Source of the DNA: Desertimonas flava
Lineage (GTDB): Bacteria > Actinomycetota > Acidimicrobiia > Acidimicrobiales > Ilumatobacteraceae
Length of the DNA stretch: 64,000 nucleotides
Direction: 5' to 3'
NCBI RefSeq assembly: GCF_003426815.1
Contig: NZ_QKYK01000010.1
Span: 1 to 64,000 of the forward strand
The notes beneath the pieces were generated by a model that ran no database searches, was not told where the DNA came from, and worked only from the letters and a program-made list of their open reading frames with translations. Shown one piece after another: positions 44,525 to 53,700 of this stretch. Numbering within the stretch: the stretch's first letter is position 1; every line of letters begins with the position of its first letter. Made by a program: the position numbers and the translations under genes.

Positions 44525-45469
44525 ATGAGTGGTGGATTGATGGCCCTGTGGGACGACATCGCGTCGCTCGCCAAGATGGCCGCGGCGTCCGTGGACGACG
44601 TCGGCGCGGCTGCCGCCAAGGCGAGCGCCAAGGCCGCAGGCGTGGTCGTCGACGACACGGCCGTGACGCCGAACTACGTGCGCGGCGTGGCCGCCGCTCG
44701 CGAGCTGCCGATCATCAAGAAGATCGCCATCGGCTCGCTGCGCAACAAGCTGCTGCTCATCCTGCCGGTGGCGATGCTGCTCAGCGAGTTTCTCCCCGAC
44801 GCGATGCCGTACCTGCTGATCCTCGGCGGTCTCTTCCTGTGCTTCGAGGGCGCCGAGAAGGTCTACGAGCTGTTGACCGGCACCCACGAAGAGGAGCTTC
44901 CGTCGCCCGAGGAGCTGGCAAGCCCCGAGCACGAGAGCCGGGTCGTTCGTGGTGCCGTGCGCACCGACCTCATCCTCTCGGCCGAGATCATGGCGATCTC
45001 GCTGGCGTCGGTCGAGGACGAGCCGTTCGTCACCCGGCTGCTCATCCTGATCGTCGTCGCCGTCGTGATCACGATCATCGTGTACGGCGTCGTCGCCCTC
45101 ATCGTGAAGATGGACGACATCGGACTGAAGCTGGCCCAGCGGCCGTCGGAGTCGAGCCAGCGCATGGGCAAGCGCCTCGTCGAGGCGATGCCGAAGGTGA
45201 TGAACGTGCTCGGCCTGGTCGGCACGGCGGCGATGCTCTGGGTCGGCGGCCACATCCTGCTCGTCAACATGGCAGAGGCCGGCTTCCACGGTCCCGAGGA
45301 CGTCGCCCACGACGTGTCCCACTGGTTCCGCGACCTGTTCCCGTCTGCGCTGCAGGGAGTGGCCGGCTGGCTCGGCGACACGGTCACGTCGGCGATCGTC
45401 GGGCTCGTCGCCGGGGCGATCGTCGTCACCGTGCTCCACCAGCTCCCCCGGTCGACGAAGGCCCACTGA
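44525..45469 (+). CDS. DUF808 family membrane protein (YedI-like)
   Basis: A 314-residue inner-membrane protein with about six helices. The N-terminus MSGGLMALWDDIASLAKMAAASVDD and AKASAKAAGVVVDDTAVTP are hallmarks of DUF808/YedI, as are GGLFLCFEGAEKVYE and HEVSHWF-like HDVSHWFRDLFP. Its function is not established in any organism that I know of. It starts at ATG 44525, divergent from the small 44172 gene across about 128 bp. Confidence 0.92.
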   Translation: MSGGLMALWDDIASLAKMAAASVDDVGAAAAKASAKAAGVVVDDTAVTPNYVRGVAAARELPIIKKIAIGSLRNKLLLILPVAMLLSEFLPDAMPYLLILGGLFLCFEGAEKVYELLTGTHEEELPSPEELASPEHESRVVRGAVRTDLILSAEIMAISLASVEDEPFVTRLLILIVVAVVITIIVYGVVALIVKMDDIGLKLAQRPSESSQRMGKRLVEAMPKVMNVLGLVGTAAMLWVGGHILLVNMAEAGFHGPEDVAHDVSHWFRDLFPSALQGVAGWLGDTVTSAIVGLVAGAIVVTVLHQLPRSTKAH

Positions 45470-45478
45470 GCCGCGGCC

Positions 45479-45507
45479 GGTGAGATCGTGCCTGGCACTC
45501 TCTCACC
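45479..45507. repeat. Diverged copy of the AGTGCC/GGCACT palindrome
   Basis: GGTGAGATCGTGCC, one base, then GGCACTCTCTCACC, a 14-bp stem with two mismatches. It lies between the convergent DUF808 and ABC transporter genes, nine bases after one stop and 16 before the other, as expected for a bidirectional terminator. Confidence 0.75.
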
Positions 45508-45523
45508 GCCGGCGACGCCGGGC

Positions 45524-47347
45524 TCAGGTGTAGCTGCGGGCCTGGATCTCGAACAGGTCGGCGTACTGGCCACGGCGCCGGAGCAGCTCGTCGTGCGTCC
45601 CGACCTCGACGACGTGGGCGCCGTCGAGAACGACGATGAGGTCGGCGCTGCGGACCGTCGAGAACCGGTGCGAGACCAGCACCGTGATGCGGCCGTTGTC
45701 GTTGGCGGCCCGTGCTGCGGCGGCGTAGCGCTCGAACAGCGAGTGCTCGGTCTCGGCGTCGAGCGCCGAGGTGGGCTCGTCGAGCACGACGACAAGGGGT
45801 TCGTCGCGCATGAAGCCCCGGGCCAGCGCGAGCTTCTGCCACTGCCCGTGCGACAGCTCGGCGCCGTCGTCCCAGGTGGGTCCCAGTTGCGTTGCGAGTC
45901 CGGCGGGGAGGCGTTCGACGACGTCGGTGGCGCCCGACCGGACGATCGCTGCGTCGACCGCATCGATGGAGTCGAGGCGCTCGAGATCACCGACGCCGAC
46001 GCTCTGTGACGCGACGTACTCGAAACGGAAGAAGTCCTGGAACGCTCCCGCCATCCGGCGACGCCACGCGCTCGGCGACATCTCGGTGACGTCGATGCCG
46101 TCCACGGTCACGATCCCGGAGGTCGGCCGATACATGCCGGCGAGCAGCTTGACCAGCGTCGACTTGCCGGCGCCGTTCTCGCCGACGATGGCCACGACGG
46201 TTCCCGCCGGTATCTCGAACGTCGCCCCGTCGATCGCCAGGCGGTCGGTTCCGGGATAGCGGAACGAGACGTCGTCGAACCGGATGCCGGTACGCAGGCG
46301 GCCGGGCGGTTGCTGCGTCGCTCGCTTCTCGGCGGCGGCCGCGTAGTCCTCGAGCCAGGCGAGCCGGACAGACGACTCCATCCACACGCCACGCAGGAAC
46401 CCGAGCTCTCCGGCCGACTGCGCGACGTATTGCGACAGCCGCTGCCCGGCGGCGACCACCAGCACGACCTCGGCGACGCTGCGGTCGAGCCGGCGAGCGA
46501 CCCAGGCGATGCCGAGGGCGTAGGCGGCGCCGAAGACCGCCCACGCCGCCGCCGACCAGCGCGCCGACACCCACCGGGCGCCGGCGACGGGCCGTTCCCA
46601 CGTGGCCCGGGTGGCGCGCCGCCGCGACCGCAGCTCGGGGCCGAGACCGGCGAGGCGGACCTCCTTGGCCGGCCCTGCGGTCGTCGCCACGTCGAACACG
46701 TGGCGGGCCAACCGGTCGTGGTGGGCGTTGGCCTCGAAGACCCGGTTCTCCACACCGGGCCGCCAGAACGACACCGCCAACGCCGGGGCGCCGAAGGCGA
46801 GCAGCAGGACGAGGGCGGGATGCACCGAGGCCAACAGGGCGGCCGTGATGACGAGCCGGACGATCAGGGCGATGTTGGTCAGCATCGACGAAAAGAGGTG
46901 ATCGAGCGCGAACGACTGATCGCGGAGGAGAGCGAGACGGTCGAGGTAGTCCGGTCGCTCCTGGTGCTCGATCGTCGGCACGCTGGCCTGCAGGCCGGCA
47001 ATGTGTCCTTCGACGTGCATGGCGAGACGGTCACGGAACCGCCTCGAGACGCGGTCGTTGATCACGCTGAGGTACCACGTCAGCGTGGCCGAACCGGCGA
47101 GTCCGGCCGCTGCCGTGTAGACCCGGCCCCGGTCGCCGTCGACGATGCCCTCGGTGAGGATCTTCAACCAGAGCGCCAGCACCGCGTCGGGGAGCATCGT
47201 CAGCAACGTCATCCCGAGCGACAGGGCCAGCAGCCGCGGCTCCACCCTCCACCCCAAGCGCATCAATCGCCACATCGCCGGCAGCGGCCGCGGCATCGGC
47301 TGGTCCGCGTCGGGCGGAGTGGCGAGGCCCGAATCAGGCGAGCTCAT
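45524..47347 (-). CDS. ABC exporter half-transporter (fused permease-ATPase), second of pair
   Basis: A 607-residue half-transporter: six N-terminal helices (to about residue 330), then the nucleotide-binding domain. Walker A is GENGAGKST, Walker B VVVLDEPTSALD and the H-loop VSHRFSTVRS. The signature reads LSHGQ instead of LSGGQ, so one composite ATP site of a heterodimer may be weak. The start ATG 47347 overlaps the upstream half-transporter by 14 bases. The substrate is unknown; such pairs export drugs, lipids or peptides. Confidence 0.9.
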   Translation of the reverse strand: MSSPDSGLATPPDADQPMPRPLPAMWRLMRLGWRVEPRLLALSLGMTLLTMLPDAVLALWLKILTEGIVDGDRGRVYTAAAGLAGSATLTWYLSVINDRVSRRFRDRLAMHVEGHIAGLQASVPTIEHQERPDYLDRLALLRDQSFALDHLFSSMLTNIALIVRLVITAALLASVHPALVLLLAFGAPALAVSFWRPGVENRVFEANAHHDRLARHVFDVATTAGPAKEVRLAGLGPELRSRRRATRATWERPVAGARWVSARWSAAAWAVFGAAYALGIAWVARRLDRSVAEVVLVVAAGQRLSQYVAQSAGELGFLRGVWMESSVRLAWLEDYAAAAEKRATQQPPGRLRTGIRFDDVSFRYPGTDRLAIDGATFEIPAGTVVAIVGENGAGKSTLVKLLAGMYRPTSGIVTVDGIDVTEMSPSAWRRRMAGAFQDFFRFEYVASQSVGVGDLERLDSIDAVDAAIVRSGATDVVERLPAGLATQLGPTWDDGAELSHGQWQKLALARGFMRDEPLVVVLDEPTSALDAETEHSLFERYAAAARAANDNGRITVLVSHRFSTVRSADLIVVLDGAHVVEVGTHDELLRRRGQYADLFEIQARSYT

Positions 47348-49139
47348 CGAGGACCACCTCCTCCCCCGTCTGCTCGTCCACCTCGACGAAACGGGACGCT
47401 TGCAGGTCAAACATCCGCCGGTACCTCCCGTCGAGAGCGATCAGCTCGTCGTGGGTCCCCAACTCGACCACCCTGCCCTGTTCGAGCACGCAGATGCGGT
47501 CGGCCTGGCGCACCGTCGAGAAGCGGTGCGAGACGAGCACGGTGGTGCGACCGCGGGTCGCCGCCAGCACGCGCTCGAAGATCTCCGCCTCGCCGCGCAC
47601 GTCGAGTTGGGCCGTCGGCTCGTCGAGCAGCACGACACCGGCACCCCGCCGGACCGCCGAAAGTGCTCGGGCCAGTGCGACGCGCTGCCACTGTCCCCCC
47701 GACAGGTCGGTGCCACCGGGATAGCCGGTGGCGAGGATGCGATCGAGCGAGGCCACACCAGATCCGCCAGCATCCGCCAGGGCCGCTTCCAGTTCACCGT
47801 CACTCACCCCGCCTCCCGGCGCCAGGTTGTCGCGCAGCGTGAAGTGGTAACGGACGAAGTCCTGGAAGACCGCAGTGACGTGGCGCCGCCAGACGTCGAG
47901 GTCGAGGTCGCGAAGGTCGGTGCCGTCGACCTCGACCGCTCCGGACGTCGGGTCGTAGAACCGGCAGATCAACTTGGCGAGCGTGGTCTTGCCGGCGCCG
48001 TTCTGCCCGACGATGGCGAGCGACGTCCCGGCCGGCACGGTGAGATCGAGCCCGTCCAGCACCAGGGGCCCGTCGGGGTAGCCGAACGAGACGTTGCGGA
48101 ATCGCAGTTCCGGCCCTCGTCCCCGTGCCGGGGTCGCCGTCCCGCCAACACCGCTGGGCAGTCGGCCGGCCTCGCCCATCGACGCCGACAACCGGGAGAT
48201 CGCCGCCACCGGCGCCGCCATGCCGTCGAGCGCCCAGCCCAGCCCACCGAAGGCGATGCCGCTCACTCCGACGGCGGCCTGGGTGGCGATGAGCGCCGCC
48301 CCGAGCCCGAGTCCCCCGTCGGCGGCCCGCTCCGCCAGCGACCAGAACACCAGGACGTTGGATGCGACGAGCGCGAGCAGGCACACGATCGTCGACCGCT
48401 CCCGGAGCCGCGTCGCCTCGAACTGAAGGTCACCGAGTACGCGGCGCTGGGCCCGGAAGCGATCGACGATCCAGTCGCCGAGACCGAACAACCGCAGTTC
48501 CTTGGCCGCCGGGGGGTCGACGGCAAGACGATACGAGTACTCCGCGTGGCGCTGGGCCCTCTGCACCTCGGGCGTGTTGCGGTCGTGCCACACGGCGCTC
48601 TCGCGCAACAGGACGTGGGTCGATGACCATGCGGCGACGAGCAGGATCGCCTGCCACCACCCCAGCGTCGCCAGGACCACCGCCGACGAGACACCGGTGA
48701 CGATGAGCACGAGGCCGTCGCTGATGAAGTTCATCGAGTACGACACCGGTGGTCCGGTCATGCCGATGTCGAAGTCGCGCGCCATCGTCAGGTCACCGAT
48801 CAGGTCCGGGCGCTCGAGGTGGGCGATCCCGGCCGGCGACGTCGTCACCTCCATGAGGCGATCGTGCAGGTAGGTGGAGACGCGCTCGCCGAGTGAATAG
48901 CCGACCGCCTCGTGCAACGGGCCGACGACCTGGGCGGCGACGAAGAGCAGACCGAACACGGTGAGCGGCGCGCCGAGTCCCCGACCGTGCTCGATCTCGT
49001 TCACCAGCCAGCCGACGGTGATGCCGAGCAACGGCGGGAGCACGCCGCGCAGGATCAGTCCGGTCCACCAGCAGAGCGCCCGTGCAGGCGCGGCACGCCG
49101 GACGGCGGCGAAGAATCCCCACTCCGGACTGGACGACAT
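47334..49139 (-). CDS. ABC exporter half-transporter (fused permease-ATPase), first of pair
   Basis: A 601-residue half-transporter. The membrane domain fills the first half. The ATPase domain has Walker A GQNGAGKTT, signature LSGGQWQRVALARAL, Walker B VVLLDEPTAQLD and H-loop VSHRFSTVRQAD, all canonical. It starts at ATG 49139 (MSSSPEWGFF). A longer frame to 49490 has no family-like sequence. It should pair with the 45524 product. The divergent DedA gene begins 134 bp away. Confidence 0.9.
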   Translation of the reverse strand: MSSSPEWGFFAAVRRAAPARALCWWTGLILRGVLPPLLGITVGWLVNEIEHGRGLGAPLTVFGLLFVAAQVVGPLHEAVGYSLGERVSTYLHDRLMEVTTSPAGIAHLERPDLIGDLTMARDFDIGMTGPPVSYSMNFISDGLVLIVTGVSSAVVLATLGWWQAILLVAAWSSTHVLLRESAVWHDRNTPEVQRAQRHAEYSYRLAVDPPAAKELRLFGLGDWIVDRFRAQRRVLGDLQFEATRLRERSTIVCLLALVASNVLVFWSLAERAADGGLGLGAALIATQAAVGVSGIAFGGLGWALDGMAAPVAAISRLSASMGEAGRLPSGVGGTATPARGRGPELRFRNVSFGYPDGPLVLDGLDLTVPAGTSLAIVGQNGAGKTTLAKLICRFYDPTSGAVEVDGTDLRDLDLDVWRRHVTAVFQDFVRYHFTLRDNLAPGGGVSDGELEAALADAGGSGVASLDRILATGYPGGTDLSGGQWQRVALARALSAVRRGAGVVLLDEPTAQLDVRGEAEIFERVLAATRGRTTVLVSHRFSTVRQADRICVLEQGRVVELGTHDELIALDGRYRRMFDLQASRFVEVDEQTGEEVVLDELA

Positions 49140-49272
49140 TCGAGGCACAGTCCTCCATCGTTGCCGACGGGCGATATCCGTCGGTCCGGGACGCGCCGGA
49201 CCGCAGTTCTCACGGCGACGACTGTCCCGTCCGCTGCGGCGGGTACACGGAGCAGGACCAGGGAGGTGCGAC

Positions 49273-49938
49273 ATCGCCAGCAGGATCATCGAGACGATCG
49301 CGAGGGCCGACGGCGTGACGCTCGCGCTCATCGTGCTGGCGATGGTGCTCGCCGAGAGCCTGATCCTCACCGACTTCGTGGTGCCCGGCGAGGTCGGCCT
49401 GGTCGCGGCCGGCGCCGCCGCCGCCCACAACGACACGGCGATCGCGCTCGTGATCGTGGCGGCGACGATCGGGGCCGTCGCCGGCGACACCGCCGGCTAC
49501 ACCGTCGGGCGAACGGTCGGCACTCGTGCGATCGATCGATGGCGGTGGTTGCGCAGATTGCGCCCGTCCGTCCAGCGAGCGCACCGGTACTTCACGAAGC
49601 GGGGCGGTGTCGCCGTCGCCGTGGCCCGCTGGGTGGGCGCCCTGCGCGCCGTCGTGCCGGTCGTCGCCGGGACCGCCGGGATGCCGGCGGCCCGCTTCCT
49701 GGCCTGGGACGTTCCGAGCGCGGCGGCGTGGTGCACGGTGGTCGCCACGATCGGCTTCGTGTGGGGCGACGACATCGCCGACGTCGTCGACCGGGTCGGA
49801 ATCGGCGTCTCGATCGCCGCGATCGCCGGCATCGTGCTCGTCGCGTTGATCTGGCGCCGTCGCAGGACGACCGAGGGGTCGTCCCCCGGTGACGCCCACG
49901 AGACGAGCCGGGCCGATCTCGTGGACGTCCATGGTTGA
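49273..49938 (+). CDS. DedA-family membrane protein; start codon not conventional
   Basis: About 221 residues. The DedA/SNARE-associated pattern is clear: AMVLAESLILTDFVVPGEVGLVAAGAAAAHND, DTAGYTVGRTVGTRAIDR, FTKRGGVAVAVARWVGALRAVVPVVAGTAGM, then further helices. DedA proteins are flippases for undecaprenyl phosphate or related lipids. No in-frame ATG, GTG or TTG lies near the expected N-terminus. ATC 49273 gives a typical N-terminus (ASRIIETIARADG) and has GGGAGG six bases upstream. The nearest conventional in-frame start, a GTG around 49147, would add about 40 Arg-rich residues. Confidence 0.8.
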   Translation: MASRIIETIARADGVTLALIVLAMVLAESLILTDFVVPGEVGLVAAGAAAAHNDTAIALVIVAATIGAVAGDTAGYTVGRTVGTRAIDRWRWLRRLRPSVQRAHRYFTKRGGVAVAVARWVGALRAVVPVVAGTAGMPAARFLAWDVPSAAAWCTVVATIGFVWGDDIADVVDRVGIGVSIAAIAGIVLVALIWRRRRTTEGSSPGDAHETSRADLVDVHG

Positions 49939-49977
49939 CCGGCGGTGCTGACGGGTACCGGTGGCCAGGAGAGGACG

Positions 49978-50811
49978 ATGGACCGACCGAGTGATCCGCC
50001 CGCCGCACCAGCGACGGCACGGCGACTGCATGCCTTGGACGCCATCCGCTCGTGGCCCGGCGAATCGCGCCGGCCCGCGAGCTGGCTCATCCACGTGCAC
50101 CACGAGCCCAACCGAGTATCGGAACGCGAGCTCGTGTGGGAGCGCGTGGAGCCGTGGGAGCGGATCGTCGCGGCGCGCGACTTCGAGGAGCGGGAGTGGC
50201 CGGTTCCTCACGCCGCGTCGGTTCGCTCGGCCATTCGCTACCACGTCCCCGCCGATCGACGCGCCGCCGTCGACGAGCTCGACCTCGGCCTGGTCGTGGA
50301 TGACGACGGCTTGGTGGAGGTGGTCGGCCCCGACCTGCGGACCAACCTGCTCGCACTCAACCTGATGCACGACGTGGTGACGGGGGTGCTCGCCCCCGGC
50401 GACGCCCGCCGTCGCTACGCCGACGTGACCACCACCGCCCCCGACGGTCCGCCTCACGCCGACCTGGTCAAATGCCGGTTCGACGATGTCACTCCGCTCG
50501 AGCCGGGAGCGGTGCCTCCGAGCGATCCACAGCCGGTCCCGCCGGCCGGCGCCTCGGCGCCATCCGGCAGCGTGCCGTCGACTGCGTCGCCGATCGTCGG
50601 GGTACACGAGGCCATGCCCACACCTCCACCCGACTCGGATCCGACGAGCAACCGCGACACCGACCAGGTGAACGAGCGCCGGATGACCCGTCGCCACGGG
50701 CACGATGTGGACGAGGCCGCCGAGCGGTCCTCGGGCTTCGATCTGGACGATGACCGTAGCGGTGACGATGCCGGTGACCGGCAGGCGTCCCCCGGCGAGG
50801 CGCCGGCATGA
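49978..50811 (+). CDS. Protein of unknown function, acidic C-terminal tail
   Basis: A 277-residue cytosolic protein with AGGAGAGG upstream of ATG 49978. The first 160 residues look folded: ASWLIHVHHEPNRVSERELVW, then GPDLRTNLLALNLMHDVVTGVLAPGDARRRYAD, which resembles hypothetical proteins from actinobacteria and cyanobacteria with an NxLALNL...DIV.G pattern. From about residue 165 it is Pro/Ser-rich and then strongly acidic (DLDDDRSGDDAGD) and probably disordered. The stop overlaps the FMN reductase start. The function is unknown. Confidence 0.7.
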   Translation: MDRPSDPPAAPATARRLHALDAIRSWPGESRRPASWLIHVHHEPNRVSERELVWERVEPWERIVAARDFEEREWPVPHAASVRSAIRYHVPADRRAAVDELDLGLVVDDDGLVEVVGPDLRTNLLALNLMHDVVTGVLAPGDARRRYADVTTTAPDGPPHADLVKCRFDDVTPLEPGAVPPSDPQPVPPAGASAPSGSVPSTASPIVGVHEAMPTPPPDSDPTSNRDTDQVNERRMTRRHGHDVDEAAERSSGFDLDDDRSGDDAGDRQASPGEAPA

Positions 50812-51389
50812 CCATCGCCGTGGGCTGCATCGTCGGCAGCACCTCGTCCGTCTCCATCAACCGCAAGCTGCTGAACGGGGTCATCGCGCTCGAGCGCGAG
50901 CGCGACGTCGGCGAGGAGGATGCGATGGAGTTCATCGACATCCCGATCAATCACCTCCCGCTGTACACGTACGACGCCGACGACGACTATCCGCCAGAAG
51001 CCCTGGAGCTCAAAGACGCCATCTCGCGCAGCGACGCCCTCATCATCGCCACACCCGAGTACAACCGGTCCATCCCGGGTGCGCTCAAGAACGCCATCGA
51101 CTGGGCATCGCGGCCATACGGCGAGAGCGCCTTCACCGGCAAGCCCGTCGGGATCGTCGGCGCGTCGGTCGGCGCGCCCGGCACGGCGATGGCTCAACAA
51201 CACCTCCGCAACATCCTCGCCTACCTCGACGCGCCGACACTCGGACAGCCGGAGATCTACGTGCAGTACACCGAGGAGCGATTCGCCGGCGACGGCACCA
51301 TCATCGACGCGTCCACCCGGGAACTCCTCGGCGACTGGCTGACCGCCTTACGGGACTGGATCGGGCGGGTCGCCCACGATCGCGCCTGA
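50808..51389 (+). CDS. NAD(P)H-dependent FMN reductase
   Basis: A 193-residue flavodoxin-fold reductase. The FMN phosphate loop is GSTSSVSINRKL (about residues 10-21), and the conserved ATPEYNRSIPGALKNAIDW (about 80-98) contacts the flavin. KPVGIVGASVGAPGTAMAQQHLR is the third family motif. These enzymes supply reduced flavin or reduce quinones and chromate. It is translationally coupled to the preceding unknown protein. Confidence 0.92.
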   Translation: MTIAVGCIVGSTSSVSINRKLLNGVIALERERDVGEEDAMEFIDIPINHLPLYTYDADDDYPPEALELKDAISRSDALIIATPEYNRSIPGALKNAIDWASRPYGESAFTGKPVGIVGASVGAPGTAMAQQHLRNILAYLDAPTLGQPEIYVQYTEERFAGDGTIIDASTRELLGDWLTALRDWIGRVAHDRA

Positions 51390-51441
51390 TCGGGCGGTCC
51401 GGAGCGCGACTGCGCTCGGCCCGAGAGCGGTACATGGGGTC

Positions 51442-52017
51442 ATCGACACTGAGCTCATTCCCCTCGTCGAAGACATCGCTCGCCGGCTCGCCGGGCGTCA
51501 GGTGGCCACCGCCGAATCGTGCACGGCCGGCCGGGTGAGTACCGCCCTGGCGTGCGCCGACGATGCCCAGTCGTTCCTCCGCGGCGGGCTCGTCAGCTAT
51601 CAGGTGCAGACCAAGCGGCGTCTCCTCCACGTCGATGCCGACAGCGTCCTCAGTAGCGAGGCCGCCGTCGAGATGGCCGTCGGAGCGTGTCATCATCTCC
51701 ACGCCGACGTGGCGGTCGCCACCACGGGTCTCGCGGGCGGCGAGCCGCAGGACGGCGTGGAGGTCGGCACGGTGTTCATCGCCACGTGTGTGTCGGGCCG
51801 GACGGCCGCCCGCCGATATCGATTCGACGGCGACCCACTCGAGGTGTGCGACGCCGCGACGCGTCAGGCGCTCATCGATCTCGCCCGGGCCCTACGGGCC
51901 ACGGAGAACGGAGACATCGGCCCGTCGACCGGGACGGTCGGTACCAGGCCCGGCTCGAGCGAGCCGACTGCCGACATCGCGCAGGGGGTACCCAACGGTC
52001 ATGACGCTCTTCGGTAG
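51442..52017 (+). CDS. CinA C-terminal domain (nicotinamide-nucleotide amidohydrolase-like) protein; start damaged or unusual
   Basis: About 191 residues of a stand-alone CinA_C/PncC-like protein: VATAESCTAGRVSTALA carries the active-site serine region, and AVATTGLAGG the later motif. Coding similarity starts before the only in-frame conventional start (GTG 51502), with DTELIPLVEDIARRLAGRQ. No ATG, GTG or TTG lies in frame back to a stop at 51340. One more G in the GGGG at 51436 would put ATG 51434 in frame; otherwise ATC 51442 is the start. The C-terminus extends past the domain and overlaps the next gene. Confidence 0.78.
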   Translation: MDTELIPLVEDIARRLAGRQVATAESCTAGRVSTALACADDAQSFLRGGLVSYQVQTKRRLLHVDADSVLSSEAAVEMAVGACHHLHADVAVATTGLAGGEPQDGVEVGTVFIATCVSGRTAARRYRFDGDPLEVCDAATRQALIDLARALRATENGDIGPSTGTVGTRPGSSEPTADIAQGVPNGHDALR

Positions 52018-52360
52018 TTCGCCCGGCCCCGACGAACGCGAGCCGTCGCAGCCCTGGGCCTGCCAGCTCATCAGCTTCGAGATCGCCGGCGGGGTGGTCG
52101 TCCTCGACCTGATCGCGCTCGAGGACCGCCCGGGCTTCGCGATGCAGTGGCCTCGATCGACGCCGTTCACCGTCCACTTGGCCGTGGCTCACGTGCCCGT
52201 TCGTGCCGTCGAACGCGTGCTGCGGGCGTGGACCGACTCGAGCGACGTCGTGGCGATCACGCACGGCGAGACCGACGGCAGGGTGTGGCTCAACTTCGCA
52301 TCGGACAACACCAGGCTCGTCACGCACCTCGCCGACCCCTCACCCGGTTCGCGCCGCTGA
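52001..52360 (+). CDS. Small protein of unknown function
   Basis: A 119-residue protein from ATG 52001, overlapping the CinA-like gene by 17 bases. The sequence alternates strands and helices (PWACQLISFEIAGGVVVLDLIAL, TPFTVHLAVAHVPVRAVERVL) and ends in polar residues. There is no signal peptide or membrane helix. I recognise no family. Spacing suggests coexpression with the CinA-like protein. Confidence 0.6.
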   Translation: MTLFGSSPGPDEREPSQPWACQLISFEIAGGVVVLDLIALEDRPGFAMQWPRSTPFTVHLAVAHVPVRAVERVLRAWTDSSDVVAITHGETDGRVWLNFASDNTRLVTHLADPSPGSRR

Positions 52361-52410
52361 CACGCCGGGAACGCATCGTTCCGACCTGGCCGGCGTCGTC
52401 CGCCCACCGC

Positions 52411-53700
52411 TCAACGTGCGGCGAGGCGGCACACGTTGGCGGCGAGCAGCCGACGGGCCAGAACCAGGCGGCTCGGGCCGTCGAGACCGACCAGGCTCGA
52501 GACTCGCCGGCCTGATCGCGCGCTCGCCAGCTCGACCACGGCGGGAACGACCACTTCAGGTACCCGCCACGTCGTCGGACCCATCACGAGCCGCCAGTGC
52601 CCGTCGGAGATGGGTTCGGCCCGGGGGCAGTCCGTCGCCCACGAGATCACGTCGTCGTCACCGAGGGTGTCGGCCAGAGCGGCCGCCCTCACGAACCCGG
52701 TCCGGTCGTGGATCGGGACCCCGCGGGCACGCACACGATCGACCGTCGCCTCCACGTCGGCACCCCTCAGCGTCGAGATGGCAGACTCGACAGCGTGCTC
52801 GATATCGACGGCCAGCCGGTTGCGCCTCTCCCGCGGGTGACCAAGCGGGAGCGGCAGATCCAGGTCGCTCGCGCCGTCGCGTAGCAGGCGTTCGATCACG
52901 CCCCGGTACGTCCGGGCGAACACGCCAAGCGTCAGATGCAGAGACGGCTGGTCGATGGTCTCGGCGCGGTGACGGACGCCCGCCGGGATGTACAAGACGT
53001 CACCGGGTCCGACGTCGAGGTCGCCGAGGCCGACGACGCTCCAGCGCTTGCGCCCGAACACCTGCAGGGCAAAGACCTCGTGGCCGTCTGCGTGCTCGCC
53101 GAAGCCCTGCGCCCCGGCCGGCGCGAGGTAGGCGTTGAGCTGGACCGGATGCCCGGCGTCGGCGGCGAACTCATCGGCAAATCGTGCGGCTGGAGGCCAC
53201 GTTCGGTGCAATGACTGCAGCACCACCGTGGCGCCGCCGCGCATGAGCGCCGCGACCCGCAGTCCATCGACCGTGCCGTCGACCAGCCGACCGCCGAGTC
53301 GCGCTGACGAGCAGTACTCCTCGGGGTCGACCGGTCGACCGTCTTTGATCATTCGAACCGTCGGCCGTCGCGGCGACGAACCGATCAGCGCGTCGACGTC
53401 GTCGAGGGACAGCACGTGGTCGAACGACCCCGCGCCCCGGCGCCAGAGCGGCGCCCGTCCCCACTGCCGGTCGAGGAACGGTTCGAGGTCCCCGACGACG
53501 AGTTCGAACGCGCTCGGCGACGACTCAGGCTTCGTCGCCGGTGTCCTTCGTTCCTTCGCCGCCGGCGTCCCGATCCTCCTCGGCTTCGGTCGGCTCGTCA
53601 CCGGTGTCGGCGTTGCCGCCCCCGCCGGTGTCGCGGTCTTCATCGTCTTCAGTGGGGCGCTCGTCGACCAGGTCGGCATCGGTGATGGAAGCATCGTCAC
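52411..53700 (-). CDS. JmjC/cupin-domain oxygenase (ribosomal-oxygenase-like); start uncertain
   Basis: A non-heme iron, 2-oxoglutarate-type oxygenase fold. The iron site is visible in GEHADGHEVFALQVFGRKRW (H, D, and later H in VLYIPAGVRHRAET). The N-terminal FELVVGDLEPFLDRQWGRAPLW is typical of the RoxA/NO66-like JmjC group, which hydroxylates residues in proteins. The conserved part begins near 53511. No ATG, GTG or TTG lies between there and the stop of the small peptide gene (53525). The frame opens upstream to GTG 53700, overlapping that gene completely in another frame. Confidence 0.8.
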   Translation of the reverse strand: MTMLPSPMPTWSTSAPLKTMKTATPAGAATPTPVTSRPKPRRIGTPAAKERRTPATKPESSPSAFELVVGDLEPFLDRQWGRAPLWRRGAGSFDHVLSLDDVDALIGSSPRRPTVRMIKDGRPVDPEEYCSSARLGGRLVDGTVDGLRVAALMRGGATVVLQSLHRTWPPAARFADEFAADAGHPVQLNAYLAPAGAQGFGEHADGHEVFALQVFGRKRWSVVGLGDLDVGPGDVLYIPAGVRHRAETIDQPSLHLTLGVFARTYRGVIERLLRDGASDLDLPLPLGHPRERRNRLAVDIEHAVESAISTLRGADVEATVDRVRARGVPIHDRTGFVRAAALADTLGDDDVISWATDCPRAEPISDGHWRLVMGPTTWRVPEVVVPAVVELASARSGRRVSSLVGLDGPSRLVLARRLLAANVCRLAAR

